The position numbers and the translations under genes are program-made. Shown piece by piece: positions 15,789 to 24,073 of a stretch of 40,903 nucleotides of DNA; position 1 is the first letter of the stretch, and each line of letters starts with the position of its first letter. The notes beneath the pieces were generated by a model. The model did no database searches, was not told the DNA's origin, and saw only the letters and a list, made by a program, of their open reading frames with translations. Origin of the DNA: an uncultured Acetobacteraceae bacterium (GTDB lineage Bacteria; Pseudomonadota; Alphaproteobacteria; Acetobacterales; Acetobacteraceae); NCBI GenBank assembly GCA_937930165.1, contig CALGVL010000359.1:1-40903 (forward strand), in the 5' to 3' direction.

Positions 15789-17351
15789 TCAGTCGAGGCC
15801 GGCCCGGGCAGCGAAAGCGGCCGCGGCAGCGCGGCTGGGCAGGCCGAGCTTGACCAGGATGTTCGCCACATGCCGCTTCGCCGTGTGCCCCGACAGACCC
15901 AGCTCGGCGGCGATCCCGGGGTTGCTCAGCCCGCGCGCCACCAGCCGCAGAACCTGCCTCTCCCGCTCGCTCAGCCCCAGCAGCACGGGCAGGTCGGCCG
16001 GCGCCTGGGCGCTGCCATGCGCATCGCCGGCCAGGGCCAGCAGCGGCAGCAGCCCGCCGGCCTCGGGCGGGAGGGCCAGTCGTGCCCCGCGTTCCCGGAA
16101 GCGCAGGCCGGAGCCCGCCACCAAGTCGCGCACCGTGCCGGAGACCAACACCTCGCCCGGCCGCGCCATGCCGGCGATGCGCCGGGCGATGTGCAGGGCC
16201 AGCCCGGCGGGCTCCATCGCACCATCGCGGCCCGCCGGCAGCTCCCCGCTGTGGAGGCCGCAGCGGAGCGCGCAGCCGAGCAGCCCCGGCACCGCATCGC
16301 GCAGGGCGGCGGCGCAGCGGGCCGCGCGTGCCGGACCGTCGAAGACCGCAATCCAGCCGCCATCCGCCTGCACCGGCCCGAGCGGCCGCGCATGGTGGCG
16401 CGCTGCCGCCTCCGCCACCGCTAAGCGCCACCGCGCCAGCCTTCCGGCCCAGTCGCCGCAGGCCGCCACGCCGCATTCCGCCTCGGCCAGTTCCGCCACC
16501 AGCACGGTGCCGAGGATGCTGTCGGCCACGGCCGGGGAACGGGAGCCGGTGAGGAATTCCTCGATCTCCTCCACCACGCGGTCAATGTCGCCACTCCAGA
16601 TCGGATGATCGCTGCCCGAAAGTTCCACCCAGCGCGCGCCGGGAATCCGGGCGGCGAGTTCCCTCCCTGCCGCGACATTCACCCGGACATCGCCGCTGCG
16701 GTGGATCACCAGGGTCGGCACGCGCACCGCCGGCAGGGCATGCCGCACATCCACCTGCGCATTCATCCTGACCAGCGCCACCGCGGCGTGCGGGCTGGCG
16801 CCCAGGCGCTCGAAGCGTGCCCACCAGGCGGCGAAATCGCGGTCGCCGAGCCGCCCAGGCGCGAAGTGGCGCAGGGTGGCGCCACTGCCCCAGTCCCGTT
16901 CCAGGCCAGCGAGGAATTCCTCAAGCCGCTCCGGCGGCAGCACGGCATCGCAGAAATTCGCATAGGTGCCGTAGAGCACCAGGGCACGCACCCGCTCCGG
17001 ATGGGTGGCAGCGAAGAGGGTGGCTATCGGCCCGCCCTCGGAGACGCCGAGCAGCGCCGCGCGCTCCACCCCCGCCGCATCCATCACCGCGCGCACATCA
17101 TCGCACGGTTCGAGATTCGGCAATTCGGGCACAGGATCAGAGAGGCCGGTGCCGCGCTTGTCGAAGAGGATCAGCCGCGTGAAGCTGCCCAGCCGCCGCA
17201 GCAGATGGGCGAAGCCCGGTTCCTCCCACTGCGCCTCAAGATTCGAGATGTGGCCGGGGACGAGGACCAGATCGAGCTTGCCCGTGCCGTGGACCTGGTA
17301 GGCCACATGCACCTCGCCGCTCCGGGCATAGTGCGTCTCCGATCGCATCAT
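15789..17351 (-). CDS. Alpha/beta hydrolase - degenerate cyclase-like domain - LuxR DNA-binding domain fusion protein
   Basis: 520 residues from ATG 17351 (MMRSETHYARSG); the second ATG is equally possible. Residues 1-270 are an alpha/beta hydrolase with nucleophile S104 in GVSEGG, D221 and H249 (SGSDHP) as the likely triad. Residues 275-440 match the class III adenylate cyclase domain that follows such hydrolases in other proteins (FDGPARAARCAAALRDAV, GLHSGEL, ARPGEVLVSGTVRDLVAGSG). The metal-binding aspartates appear lost: LVAELAE stands in place of the F-T-D-I motif and ADGGWIAVF in place of TGDGFLATF. Residues 457-517 are a LuxR/GerE helix-turn-helix. It is probably a one-component regulator sensing a hydrolase-fold ligand, controlling the downstream methyltransferase operon and perhaps itself. 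Confidence 0.82.
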   Translation of the reverse strand: MMRSETHYARSGEVHVAYQVHGTGKLDLVLVPGHISNLEAQWEEPGFAHLLRRLGSFTRLILFDKRGTGLSDPVPELPNLEPCDDVRAVMDAAGVERAALLGVSEGGPIATLFAATHPERVRALVLYGTYANFCDAVLPPERLEEFLAGLERDWGSGATLRHFAPGRLGDRDFAAWWARFERLGASPHAAVALVRMNAQVDVRHALPAVRVPTLVIHRSGDVRVNVAAGRELAARIPGARWVELSGSDHPIWSGDIDRVVEEIEEFLTGSRSPAVADSILGTVLVAELAEAECGVAACGDWAGRLARWRLAVAEAAARHHARPLGPVQADGGWIAVFDGPARAARCAAALRDAVPGLLGCALRCGLHSGELPAGRDGAMEPAGLALHIARRIAGMARPGEVLVSGTVRDLVAGSGLRFRERGARLALPPEAGGLLPLLALAGDAHGSAQAPADLPVLLGLSERERQVLRLVARGLSNPGIAAELGLSGHTAKRHVANILVKLGLPSRAAAAAFAARAGLD

Positions 17352-17458
17352 GGGGGAGGTCCCCGGATGGCCCATTTCACGCCGGCTGGCGCCGCTATGG
17401 GCGCACAAGGGCTTGAGGCACGGGAAAAGCCGCCCAGCCAGCCGCGCCGCGCACCGTG

Positions 17459-17489
17459 GCCAGACCGGGGCCGGCCATGGTGGTCTGGC
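17459..17489. promoter_or_regulatory. Inverted repeat upstream of the hydrolase/LuxR gene
   Basis: GCCAGACC and GGTCTGGC (8 bp, perfect) flank 15 bases that contain GGCCGGCC. The element is about 108 bases upstream of the LuxR-type gene start on its promoter side. It may be an operator for that gene. The sequence differs from the palindrome at 15763, so if both are operators they serve different factors. Confidence 0.3.
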
Positions 17490-17953
17490 AAAGGTGGCGC
17501 CAGCAACCGCCATCGGCCATTCGGATGAGACTTGATGCGCGCTGCGGGGGAAATGGCGCCGCCCGATGGCTCGCGGATTACCCTGGGACCTTGGATCACT
17601 CCTTGTGCGATGCGCCGGAGTTATCAGCCAGGGCTCCGGCAGCGTTGCCATCGCCACATCCAGAGAGCGTATGCGGCGATTGCCGCTGGCCTCTTCACCC
17701 TCACTGTTGTTTCGACAGGCGGTTCAGCGCTGACATGAAGGCCTATCATCGCTCAAGGAACAGTCTGTTTGCTCCGTACAGCGAGCTGCCCTCTCTGAAA
17801 TGCCTCCACCGTGATAGCAGCGTTGAGTTTCAGACGGATCGAACCCGGCGACGTTCGGATCCAGGGGAAAAGAGGCGCAAGCTGCCCGCAAGGTTGGCGG
17901 GTCAGGTCCGCCGTGGCAATACCAGCACCTGCTCATCCCGAGTACCCGGCAAA

Positions 17954-17967
17954 GTTTCCAAGGAAAC
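17954..17967. promoter_or_regulatory. Small hairpin overlapping the ribosome binding site of the MFS gene
   Basis: GTTTCC, AA, GGAAAC: a 6-2-6 inverted repeat whose right arm contains the only Shine-Dalgarno-like sequence (AAGGAA) before ATG 17977. Formed in the mRNA it would hide that site. The spacing to ATG is long (about 11-13 bases), so its importance is uncertain. Confidence 0.25.
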
Positions 17968-17976
17968 GCCTCCCTG

Positions 17977-19179
17977 ATGCTCCCCCTGTGGATCAGTGCC
18001 CTCGGCGCGACGCTGCTTGTCCAGACAATCAGCTCCTTCGTCGCAGGCGTGGTCCCGCTGCTCGGGCCAATACTGACGGCCCGGGCATCGCTGTCTCCGG
18101 AAAGCATCGGCTATGTCTCGGCGCTGATCACAGTCGGCAATTGTTGGTATCTCGCCTGCGGCGGCCCCATGCTCTCTCATTTCGGTCCGGTCCGATCGCT
18201 TCAGATCGGCCTGGTCTTCATCGCGATCGGGCTGCTGGTGCTCTCGCAGCCTATCGGCGTCGCGGCGTTGGTCGGCGCGGTGGCCCTCGGGTTCGGGCTG
18301 GGCCCGAACACCTCCGCCGGGAGCCAGATACTGGTGCGCACGGCGCCTCCCCAGCACCGGACGCTCGTCTTCTCCATCAAGCAGGCAGGCGTTCCACTGG
18401 GCGGCGCCTTCGCGGGCATCGTGGTGGCGCCGCTCGTCACATCGCTGGGCTTCGCGGCCGCGATCTGGATCGTGGTGGCCATCGCCCTACTCGGGGTCCT
18501 GCTCGTGCAGCCCTTCCGGCGCTCGCTCGCCACCGAGAGCTTGCGAACAAGGCTGAACTGGCTCCGCGCACTCTTCTCGGCAGCCGCCCTGCTCCGATCC
18601 GTTGCTGTCCTGCGCTCGCACCCGTCGCTGCCGATGCTGACCGTGCTCGGGATGTCGTTCTCCATCACCCAGGCCTGCATTACCGCTTTCACGGCGACCT
18701 ACATGATCACGCGACACTCGGTCTCACTGGTCGAAGCCGGTCTCTACATCGCCGTCATGCAGGCCGCGAGTGTGACAGGCCGTATCGCGCTCGGCTGGGT
18801 GGCAGACCGCATGGGCCACGGGCTGCGGCATCTAGGTGTCCAGGCTGTGCTGTCGGCAGGGGCTGTTGGCCTGCTCGTCACTGTCGCCGATCAGGGGCCA
18901 TGGGCAGCGTTCGCCAGCATCGCACTCGTCGGGTTCACCGCGCTCGGCTGGAATGGGATCTACTACGCAGAGCTGGCGAGCATGGCGCCGCCGCGCCTTG
19001 TCGCCGATATCTCCTCGGCGGCGACGCTGGTCGCCTTCATCGGGGCTATAGGCGGTCCCATGTTCTTCACGCTGATCGTCAGCGTCACGGGAAGCTTCGC
19101 CCTCGGCTTTCTCACGGCGGCCGCACAGTTGGCGGTGCTCGGCGTGTTGACCTGGCGGCATGTGGCTCGGGAACAATGA
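17977..19179 (+). CDS. MFS transporter
   Basis: 400 residues with about twelve hydrophobic segments, beginning directly with MLPLWISALGATLLVQTISSF. The first MFS loop is altered (LACGGPMLSHFGPVRSLQ), while the second half-repeat is better kept (GRIALGWVADRMGHGLRH, about 267-285). Segment SIKQAGVPLGGAFAGI resembles the fifth helix of cyanate/nitroimidazole (CynX/NimT) and sugar-acid type MFS carriers. It is an inner-membrane secondary transporter; direction and substrate are unknown. It stands alone between two non-coding stretches, and codon use is slightly less GC-biased than its neighbours, which suggests transfer. Confidence 0.85.
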   Translation: MLPLWISALGATLLVQTISSFVAGVVPLLGPILTARASLSPESIGYVSALITVGNCWYLACGGPMLSHFGPVRSLQIGLVFIAIGLLVLSQPIGVAALVGAVALGFGLGPNTSAGSQILVRTAPPQHRTLVFSIKQAGVPLGGAFAGIVVAPLVTSLGFAAAIWIVVAIALLGVLLVQPFRRSLATESLRTRLNWLRALFSAAALLRSVAVLRSHPSLPMLTVLGMSFSITQACITAFTATYMITRHSVSLVEAGLYIAVMQAASVTGRIALGWVADRMGHGLRHLGVQAVLSAGAVGLLVTVADQGPWAAFASIALVGFTALGWNGIYYAELASMAPPRLVADISSAATLVAFIGAIGGPMFFTLIVSVTGSFALGFLTAAAQLAVLGVLTWRHVAREQ

Positions 19180-19736
19180 CATGGCGATGCAGGACATTTC
19201 TCTTCTGAATCTGACTGCTTCGCGATCAACATGGCTGTCGGACCGAGCAATCTTCTTTCCATCATCATCGGCGCTCAGCATGGATTGAGCATGGCGGGGC
19301 AGTTCCCTGGGCACCGTGGGACCCGGCACTGAAGGCGTGGCGCGCGCCGTTCCGGTCATTTGGGGAGTTGCAAAGGCGCTGTCCCGTCTCGAGGACGCCG
19401 GCCCCCTGGCCGAACCTGAAGAACGGCGGAAGCGCGGGGAGAACCGCAAGGTCCTGCCCGAGTGCGAGGGCAGGCGAGCCGAGGCCGCCGAGCTTCGCCG
19501 AAAGCGGCATCTCTGGAGCCTGCGCATGCGACGCGCCGGTCCAAAGCGCGGTGAATGGCCATCTTCCGGGCAGCAAAAGTCGAGCCGGGGCGGTTGCGGC
19601 TTCGGGTAGCCGGATGCGGAAGAGCGGCTTTCGGGGTTGTCGGGGCAGAAGCAGACCGACGCTGCTCTTCAGCCGAACCGCCGGACTCGACGGGTCAGGG
19701 GAACCGAGCGCTGATGGCCACCTGCGTTATGGCACC
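19180..19736. other. 557-base stretch without a recognisable gene between MFS and SDR genes
   Basis: Several short open frames exist, the longest plus-strand one (19316-19609) coding a 97-residue Arg/Glu/Gly-rich sequence without hydrophobic core, domain or ribosome binding site. None resembles a known family. The stretch lies between genes that both point into it and may be decayed coding DNA. No terminator-quality hairpin was found. Confidence 0.45.
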
Positions 19737-20537
19737 TTAGCCACAGCGGACAGACATGCCGCCGTCGACCACCAGCTCCGTGCCGGTTATGAAGCGCGCC
19801 TCGTCGGAGGCAAGGAACAGCACGGCATTGGCGGTGTCCCGCCCGTCGCCCGCAAAGCCCAGTGGGATGCGCGCCAGACGCTGCTTCACGAGCGCCTCCA
19901 CATCGCCGCCGGCACGCTGGCCGGCCAGGCGGGCCTCGACCATCGGAGTGTGCATCTGGCCGGGCACCACCGTGTTCACCCGGATGCCCTTCGCCGCATA
20001 TTGCACGGCGACGACACGCGAAAGCTGGATCACCCCGGCCTTCGACGCCGCATAGGCGACCTGCGCCGCGCCGGTCCAGCGGATGCCGGAGGTCGAGGCG
20101 AGGTTCACCACCGCGCCGCTGCCCTGCTTCTCCATCACTGGCAATACGTGCTTGAGGGTCAGGAAGACACTCTTGAGGTTGGTGTCGACCTGCAGGTCCC
20201 AAACCTCCTCGGTCATCTCCACCGGACCGCCAGCGGCCGAGCCGCCGACATTGTTCACCAGCACGTCGATCCGGCCATGGCGCGCGACCACGTCGGCCAC
20301 CATCCGGGCGATGGCGGCGCTGTCGGTCACGTCGAGTACCGCCGTCTCGAAGCGGCCGCCCTCGGCGGCAATCCGCTCGGCGGTTTCCACCATGCTCTCC
20401 GGCGCGCGGTCCACGCCGACCACCGTTGCCCCTTCGCGCGCCAGCCCGACGGCGATGGCGCGGCCATTCCCCCAACCGGGCCCGACGCAACCGGCGCCGG
20501 TGACGATGGCGATCTTTCCCGCGAAACGCTGCGACAT
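19737..20537 (-). CDS. Short-chain dehydrogenase/reductase (SDR)
   Basis: 266 residues from ATG 20537, preceded by GGAGCAGAAAC. The cofactor loop is TGAGCVGPGWGNG (a longer variant of TGxxxGxG), then NNVGG, catalytic serine region NLASTSG, and YAASK with the catalytic Tyr and Lys. The C-terminal GTELVVDGGMSVRCG is standard for classical SDRs. It oxidises or reduces a hydroxyl/carbonyl group of a small substrate with NAD(P)H in the cytoplasm. It is 46 bases downstream of a Bug receptor gene on the same strand, so receptor and enzyme likely serve one pathway controlled from the operator at 21628. Confidence 0.92.
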   Translation of the reverse strand: MSQRFAGKIAIVTGAGCVGPGWGNGRAIAVGLAREGATVVGVDRAPESMVETAERIAAEGGRFETAVLDVTDSAAIARMVADVVARHGRIDVLVNNVGGSAAGGPVEMTEEVWDLQVDTNLKSVFLTLKHVLPVMEKQGSGAVVNLASTSGIRWTGAAQVAYAASKAGVIQLSRVVAVQYAAKGIRVNTVVPGQMHTPMVEARLAGQRAGGDVEALVKQRLARIPLGFAGDGRDTANAVLFLASDEARFITGTELVVDGGMSVRCG

Positions 20538-20583
20538 GTTTCTGCTCCACACGGATGTCGATGGTTGGCGTCCCAGCGCGCCG

Positions 20584-21564
20584 TCAATCGAGGACGATGG
20601 CCGCGGCCTGCGCCACGCGCCGCCAGCGCGCAATCTCGGCCCGCTGGAAGGCGGCGTATTCGGCGGGGGTGCCGCCGGCGACGGTGTAGCCGCCCGCCTG
20701 CAGGGCCTCGGCCACGGGTGGCTCGCGCAGGATCGCGGTAATCTCGGCAGCGATCCGCTCGCGGAGCGCGGCCGGGGTCGCGGCCGGTGCCATCACCGCC
20801 TGCCAGGAACTCACCTCAAAGTCGGGCAGCCCGGCCTCGGCAGCCGTCGGCACCTCTGGTAGCAGTGGGCTGCGTCGGGCGGCAGTCACCATCAACGCCC
20901 GCAGCCGCCCCTCCCGCACCGGGCCGATGATGGAACCGAGTCCCTGGAAGGAAACCTGCACCGTCCCGGCGAGCTGGTCCATCACCGCCGTGGCGCCGCC
21001 GCGGGAGGGCACATGCGTCGCCTCGGTCCCCGTCTTCTGGGTGAAAAGCTCCATGGTCAGGTGCGGCGAGGAGCCGACGCCACTGGTGGCGTGGAACACC
21101 TTGCCGGGCCGCGACTTCATCCAGACGAGCAGCTCCGCAAGGTTCCGCACCGGTGCCACCTCCGGGTTCACCACCAGGACGTTCGGCGTGGTGACGGCCA
21201 GTGTCACCGGCGTGAAATCCACCAGCGGATCATAGCCGGGGTTGCGGTACAGCACGGCATTCAGGGCGAAGACGCCGATCGAGCCGACCATCATCGTGTG
21301 GCCGTCGGGCATGGCGCGCGCGAGCAGCCGCGCCGCAAGCTGCCCATTCGCGCCCGGGCGGTTCTCCACCACCACGGGCTGCCCGCTGCGTTCCGCCAGC
21401 CGGCTGCTGAAAGCACGGGCCGCGATGTCCGAGGCGCCGCCGGGCGCGAAGGGAACCAACAGGGTTACGGGACGGGTCGGCCAGGTGGCTTGCGCCAGGG
21501 CCGGCACGGCGAGGCCGAGCCCAGCCATCAGCCCCAGAACGTCACGACGCGCGAAGTGGTGCAT
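20584..21564 (-). CDS. Orphan Bug/TctC-family periplasmic receptor
   Basis: 326 residues from ATG 21564, with GGGAGGGACACC in front. Signal peptide MHHFARRDVLGLMAGLGLAVPALAQ, then the Bug pattern RPVTLLVPFAPGGASDIAAR, ENRPGANGQLA and MPDGHTM. The C-terminus FQRAEIARWRRVAQAAAIVLD is the usual end helix. It is the first gene of a leftward operon with the SDR gene and diverges from the IclR-type gene. The 100-base gap carries a perfect palindrome, so expression is probably under IclR control. No membrane subunits are present. Confidence 0.9.
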   Translation of the reverse strand: MHHFARRDVLGLMAGLGLAVPALAQATWPTRPVTLLVPFAPGGASDIAARAFSSRLAERSGQPVVVENRPGANGQLAARLLARAMPDGHTMMVGSIGVFALNAVLYRNPGYDPLVDFTPVTLAVTTPNVLVVNPEVAPVRNLAELLVWMKSRPGKVFHATSGVGSSPHLTMELFTQKTGTEATHVPSRGGATAVMDQLAGTVQVSFQGLGSIIGPVREGRLRALMVTAARRSPLLPEVPTAAEAGLPDFEVSSWQAVMAPAATPAALRERIAAEITAILREPPVAEALQAGGYTVAGGTPAEYAAFQRAEIARWRRVAQAAAIVLD

Positions 21565-21627
21565 GGTGTCCCTCCCGGCCCCTTGCCCGGCCAGCGGTAT
21601 CATCCGGCATCCATTCTGCGCAAGTAG

Positions 21628-21644
21628 CTTCCATAGAATGGAAG
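21628..21644. promoter_or_regulatory. Perfect 7-3-7 palindrome, likely IclR operator of the divergent locus
   Basis: CTTCCAT-AGA-ATGGAAG lies in the gap between the divergent Bug and IclR-type genes. IclR-family regulators commonly bind dyads with TTCC/GGAA arms. A -10-like hexamer TAGAAT (21634-21639) is embedded in it for the rightward gene. A further copy of TCCATTCT (21610-21617) lies upstream, in reverse orientation to the same string on the minus strand within the palindrome. This places the probable start of transcription near 21646 and argues for GTG 21665 as the translation start. Confidence 0.65.
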
Positions 21645-21664
21645 ATTGGCCTATAGGAAGCGGC

Positions 21665-22414
21665 GTGAAGAGGAAACCGATCGATCCCACGAAGACTGCC
21701 GCTGGCCCTCTGCCGCGCGAGGCCACGGAAGCCGATGGCAATGTGCGCGCCGTGGATCGCGCCCTGGCCATCCTCCAGTCCTTCGAGGACGGGGATGCAG
21801 CATTGCCGCTGGCCGAGATCGCCCGCCGTTCCGGACTGCACCTGACCACCGCGCTCCGGCTGCTTGGCACGCTGGAGAGCCATGGCTTCGTGCAGCGCGC
21901 CACCATGGGCGGCTATGCGCTCGGGCCACAGCTGCTGGTGCTGGGCGAACGTTTCCGCCGCGGCCTGCGGCTGGAGGACCAGGTGATGCCCGCCTTGGAC
22001 CGGCTGCGAAGCGAGAGCCAGGAGAGCGCCGCCTTTTTCGTGCGCGAGGGCAATCAGCGCCGCTGCCTGTTCCGCCAGGAGAGCCCGCAGCCGGTGCGCA
22101 CCGTGGCGCAGGTGGGAGACGTGGCACCGCTCGGCATCGGAGCCTATGGCCGCGCGCTGGTGGCGCTGGAGAGCGAGCCGCGCCCGCGGCTGCCCATCGT
22201 CAGCTATGGCGAGCGCCTGCCGGAAGTCGTGGCCATTGCCGCCCCAGTGCTGGACGGCCGCGGCGCCGTCGCGGGCGCCCTTGGCATCACCATGCCGCGC
22301 TACCGCTTCAATCCGGCTGCCGAAGCGCGCTGCCTGCCACTCGTGCTGCGCGAGGCCGTGGCCCTGACCCGCGCCCTCGGCGGCGATCCCGCCCCGATTG
22401 CCGCGCTGGCCTGA
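21665..22414 (+). CDS. IclR-family transcriptional regulator
   Basis: 249 residues from GTG 21665, which has AGGAAG seven bases ahead; an ATG at 21638 sits inside the operator palindrome and lacks a ribosome binding site. The winged helix is at about 28-82 (RAVDRALAILQSF, LAEIARRSGLHLTTALRLLGTLESHGFV), followed by the IclR effector domain to the end (LRSESQESAAFFV, GIGAYGRALVAL, AAPVLDGRGAVAGALGITMP). It is probably the local regulator of both divergent operons, responding to the substrate or an intermediate. It is followed 19 bases later by the CMD-family gene. Confidence 0.93.
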   Translation: MKRKPIDPTKTAAGPLPREATEADGNVRAVDRALAILQSFEDGDAALPLAEIARRSGLHLTTALRLLGTLESHGFVQRATMGGYALGPQLLVLGERFRRGLRLEDQVMPALDRLRSESQESAAFFVREGNQRRCLFRQESPQPVRTVAQVGDVAPLGIGAYGRALVALESEPRPRLPIVSYGERLPEVVAIAAPVLDGRGAVAGALGITMPRYRFNPAAEARCLPLVLREAVALTRALGGDPAPIAALA

Positions 22415-22433
22415 AGCGAAAGAGGAGACTTGC

Positions 22434-23000
22434 ATGCCACGCCTTGACCTGCCGCCCGAGGCGGCGATGACACCGGAACAGCGCGCCGCCTGCGCCGAGG
22501 CAGTGGCTGGCCTCCGCGGCCGCGTGCCGGCGCCGATGATCGCCTGGATCCAGAACCCCGAGCTGGCCGCCCGGGCGCAGAAGCTGGGCGAACTCCTGCG
22601 CTACCAGACTTCGCTGGAGCCGCGCCTGTCGGAACTCGCCATCCTGGTCTGCGCCCGGCACTGGACCTCGCACCACGAATGGACCGCGCACAAGCGCGAG
22701 GCGCTGAAGGCGGGCCTGGACCCGGCAGTAATCGCCGCCATCGCCGCGCGCCGGGCACCAGTACTGGGCGATGCGCGCGAACAGGCAGTCTACGACATTG
22801 CCTCCACCCTGCTGGCCAGCGGGCGCGTCCCGGCGCCGCTTTACCGGCAGGGCGTCGCCGCGCTGGGCGAGCGCGGCATGGTCGAGCTGGTGGGCATCCT
22901 CGGCTACTATTGCCTGGTCGCGCTGACGCTGAACGCCTTCGAACTCGGCCTGCCCGGCAGCCTCGCCCCGGAACTCGAGGATCCGGAGTACCCCGCATGA
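22434..23000 (+). CDS. Carboxymuconolactone decarboxylase (CMD)-family protein
   Basis: 188 residues from ATG 22434, with AGAGGAG in front. The CMD fold segment runs through LGELLRYQTSLEPRLSELAILVCARHWTSHHEWTAHKREALKAG. The CxxC of the peroxidase-like AhpD branch is absent: the equivalent region reads ARHWTSHHEW. It therefore belongs to the non-redox branch, whose members decarboxylate or hydrolyse lactones in aromatic-acid and related catabolism. It overlaps the amidohydrolase start by four bases (ATGA), so the two probably act in consecutive steps. Confidence 0.85.
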   Translation: MPRLDLPPEAAMTPEQRAACAEAVAGLRGRVPAPMIAWIQNPELAARAQKLGELLRYQTSLEPRLSELAILVCARHWTSHHEWTAHKREALKAGLDPAVIAAIAARRAPVLGDAREQAVYDIASTLLASGRVPAPLYRQGVAALGERGMVELVGILGYYCLVALTLNAFELGLPGSLAPELEDPEYPA

Positions 23001-24040
23001 GCAACCCGGCGCACCAGCATCAGATCCCCGTGCGCGAGGATTGGCTGGCAACCACGCGGGAGGACGCGCTGGACCCGGGCCAGCCCATTATCGATCCGCA
23101 TCATCACCTTTGGGACCAGCCGGGCTGGCGCTACCTGCTCGATGAGTTGCTGGCCGATCTGCGCAGCGGCCACGATGTGCGGGCGACCGTCTATATCCAG
23201 TCCTCCCGCTCCATGCTGCGCGCCGAGGGGCCGGAGGCGATGCGGGCGGTGGGCGAGACCGAGTTCGCCAACGGCGTCGCGGCGATGTGCGCCAGCGGCT
23301 ATTACGGCAAGGTGCAGGCCTGCGCCGGCATCGTCGGCGCCGCCGACCTGCGGCTGGGCGATGCAGTGCGCCCGGTGCTGGAAGCGCATCTCCGCGCTGG
23401 CGGCGATCGGTTCCGCGGCATCCGTCACATCGCTACCTGGGACCCCGACCCGGCGATGCTGAACCCGGCCTACCAGCCAGCCGAAGATATGCTGGACAGC
23501 CCGGACTTCCGCGCCGGCTTCGCCCATCTCGCCGAACTTGGCCTCAGCTACGACGCCTGGCTCTACTTCCACCAGATCCCGCGCCTGGTCGCACTGGCCC
23601 GCACTTTCCCGCAGGTGCCGATCGTGCTCGACCATTGCGGCGGCGTGCTTGGCATCGGCCGCTATGCCGGCAAGCGGGACGAGGTGTTCGCCGAGTGGTC
23701 GGCCAACCTGAAGGACTTGGCCGGCTGCCCGAACGTGATGGTCAAGCTCGGCGGCCTTGGCATGCGCCTGCCGGGCTTCGGCTTTGAAGCGCGCGAGCGC
23801 GCTCCGTCCTCGGTGGAGCTGGCGGAGGCCTGGCGGCCCTGGATGGAGCGCTGCATCGAACTCTTCGGCGCAGCGCGCTGCATGTTCGAGAGCAACTTCC
23901 CGGTGGATAAAGGCAGCTACGCCTATGCGGTGGGCTGGAACGCCATGAAGCGCATCGCCGCCGGCGCCAGCGCCGAGGAGAAGGCCGACCTGTTCTGGCG
24001 GAGCGCTGCCCGCTTCTACCGCCTGCCGGGCTTCGCCTGA
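22997..24040 (+). CDS. Amidohydrolase 2-type TIM-barrel hydrolase (COG3618-like lactonase)
   Basis: 347 residues from ATG 22997. The metal-binding N-terminal motif is IIDPHHHLWD (about 31-40). Further landmarks: a strand ending FRGIRHIATWDPD, VPIVLDHCGG with the conserved His, and near the C-terminus RCMFESNFPVDKGSY, typical of the COG3618 group that hydrolyses sugar- or pyrone-type lactones and decarboxylates related acids. With the CMD-family protein, an SDR and two Bug receptors it suggests uptake and opening of a lactone or cyclic hydroxy-acid. The exact substrate is unknown. Confidence 0.88.
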   Translation: MSNPAHQHQIPVREDWLATTREDALDPGQPIIDPHHHLWDQPGWRYLLDELLADLRSGHDVRATVYIQSSRSMLRAEGPEAMRAVGETEFANGVAAMCASGYYGKVQACAGIVGAADLRLGDAVRPVLEAHLRAGGDRFRGIRHIATWDPDPAMLNPAYQPAEDMLDSPDFRAGFAHLAELGLSYDAWLYFHQIPRLVALARTFPQVPIVLDHCGGVLGIGRYAGKRDEVFAEWSANLKDLAGCPNVMVKLGGLGMRLPGFGFEARERAPSSVELAEAWRPWMERCIELFGAARCMFESNFPVDKGSYAYAVGWNAMKRIAAGASAEEKADLFWRSAARFYRLPGFA

Positions 24041-24073
24041 GCGATACCCCAAGAACCTCCTAAGGAAGAACCG

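Larger units (their letters stand above)
17352..17976. other. 625-base intergenic stretch without a recognisable gene
   Basis: No frame here gives a convincing protein. It must hold the promoter of the minus-strand hydrolase/LuxR gene and that of the plus-strand MFS gene. Two dyads are listed separately. From about 17530 onward base use is visibly less GC-strict than in the flanking genes, which continues through the MFS gene and may mark imported DNA. Confidence 0.5.

Noticed and set aside
17532..17738. 68-residue frame with a hydrophobic stretch (AAIAAGLFTLTVVSTGG)
   Set aside because: A single short hydrophobic run in non-coding-looking DNA, with no ribosome binding site and no similarity I can name.
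19316..19609. 97-residue plus-strand frame between MFS and SDR genes
   Set aside because: Charged low-complexity sequence without ribosome binding site or recognisable family; both neighbouring frames are equally open.
21638..21664. ATG 21638 as the IclR start
   Set aside because: It lies inside the operator palindrome and just before the expected transcription start, without a ribosome binding site; GTG 21665 has AGGAAG at good spacing.
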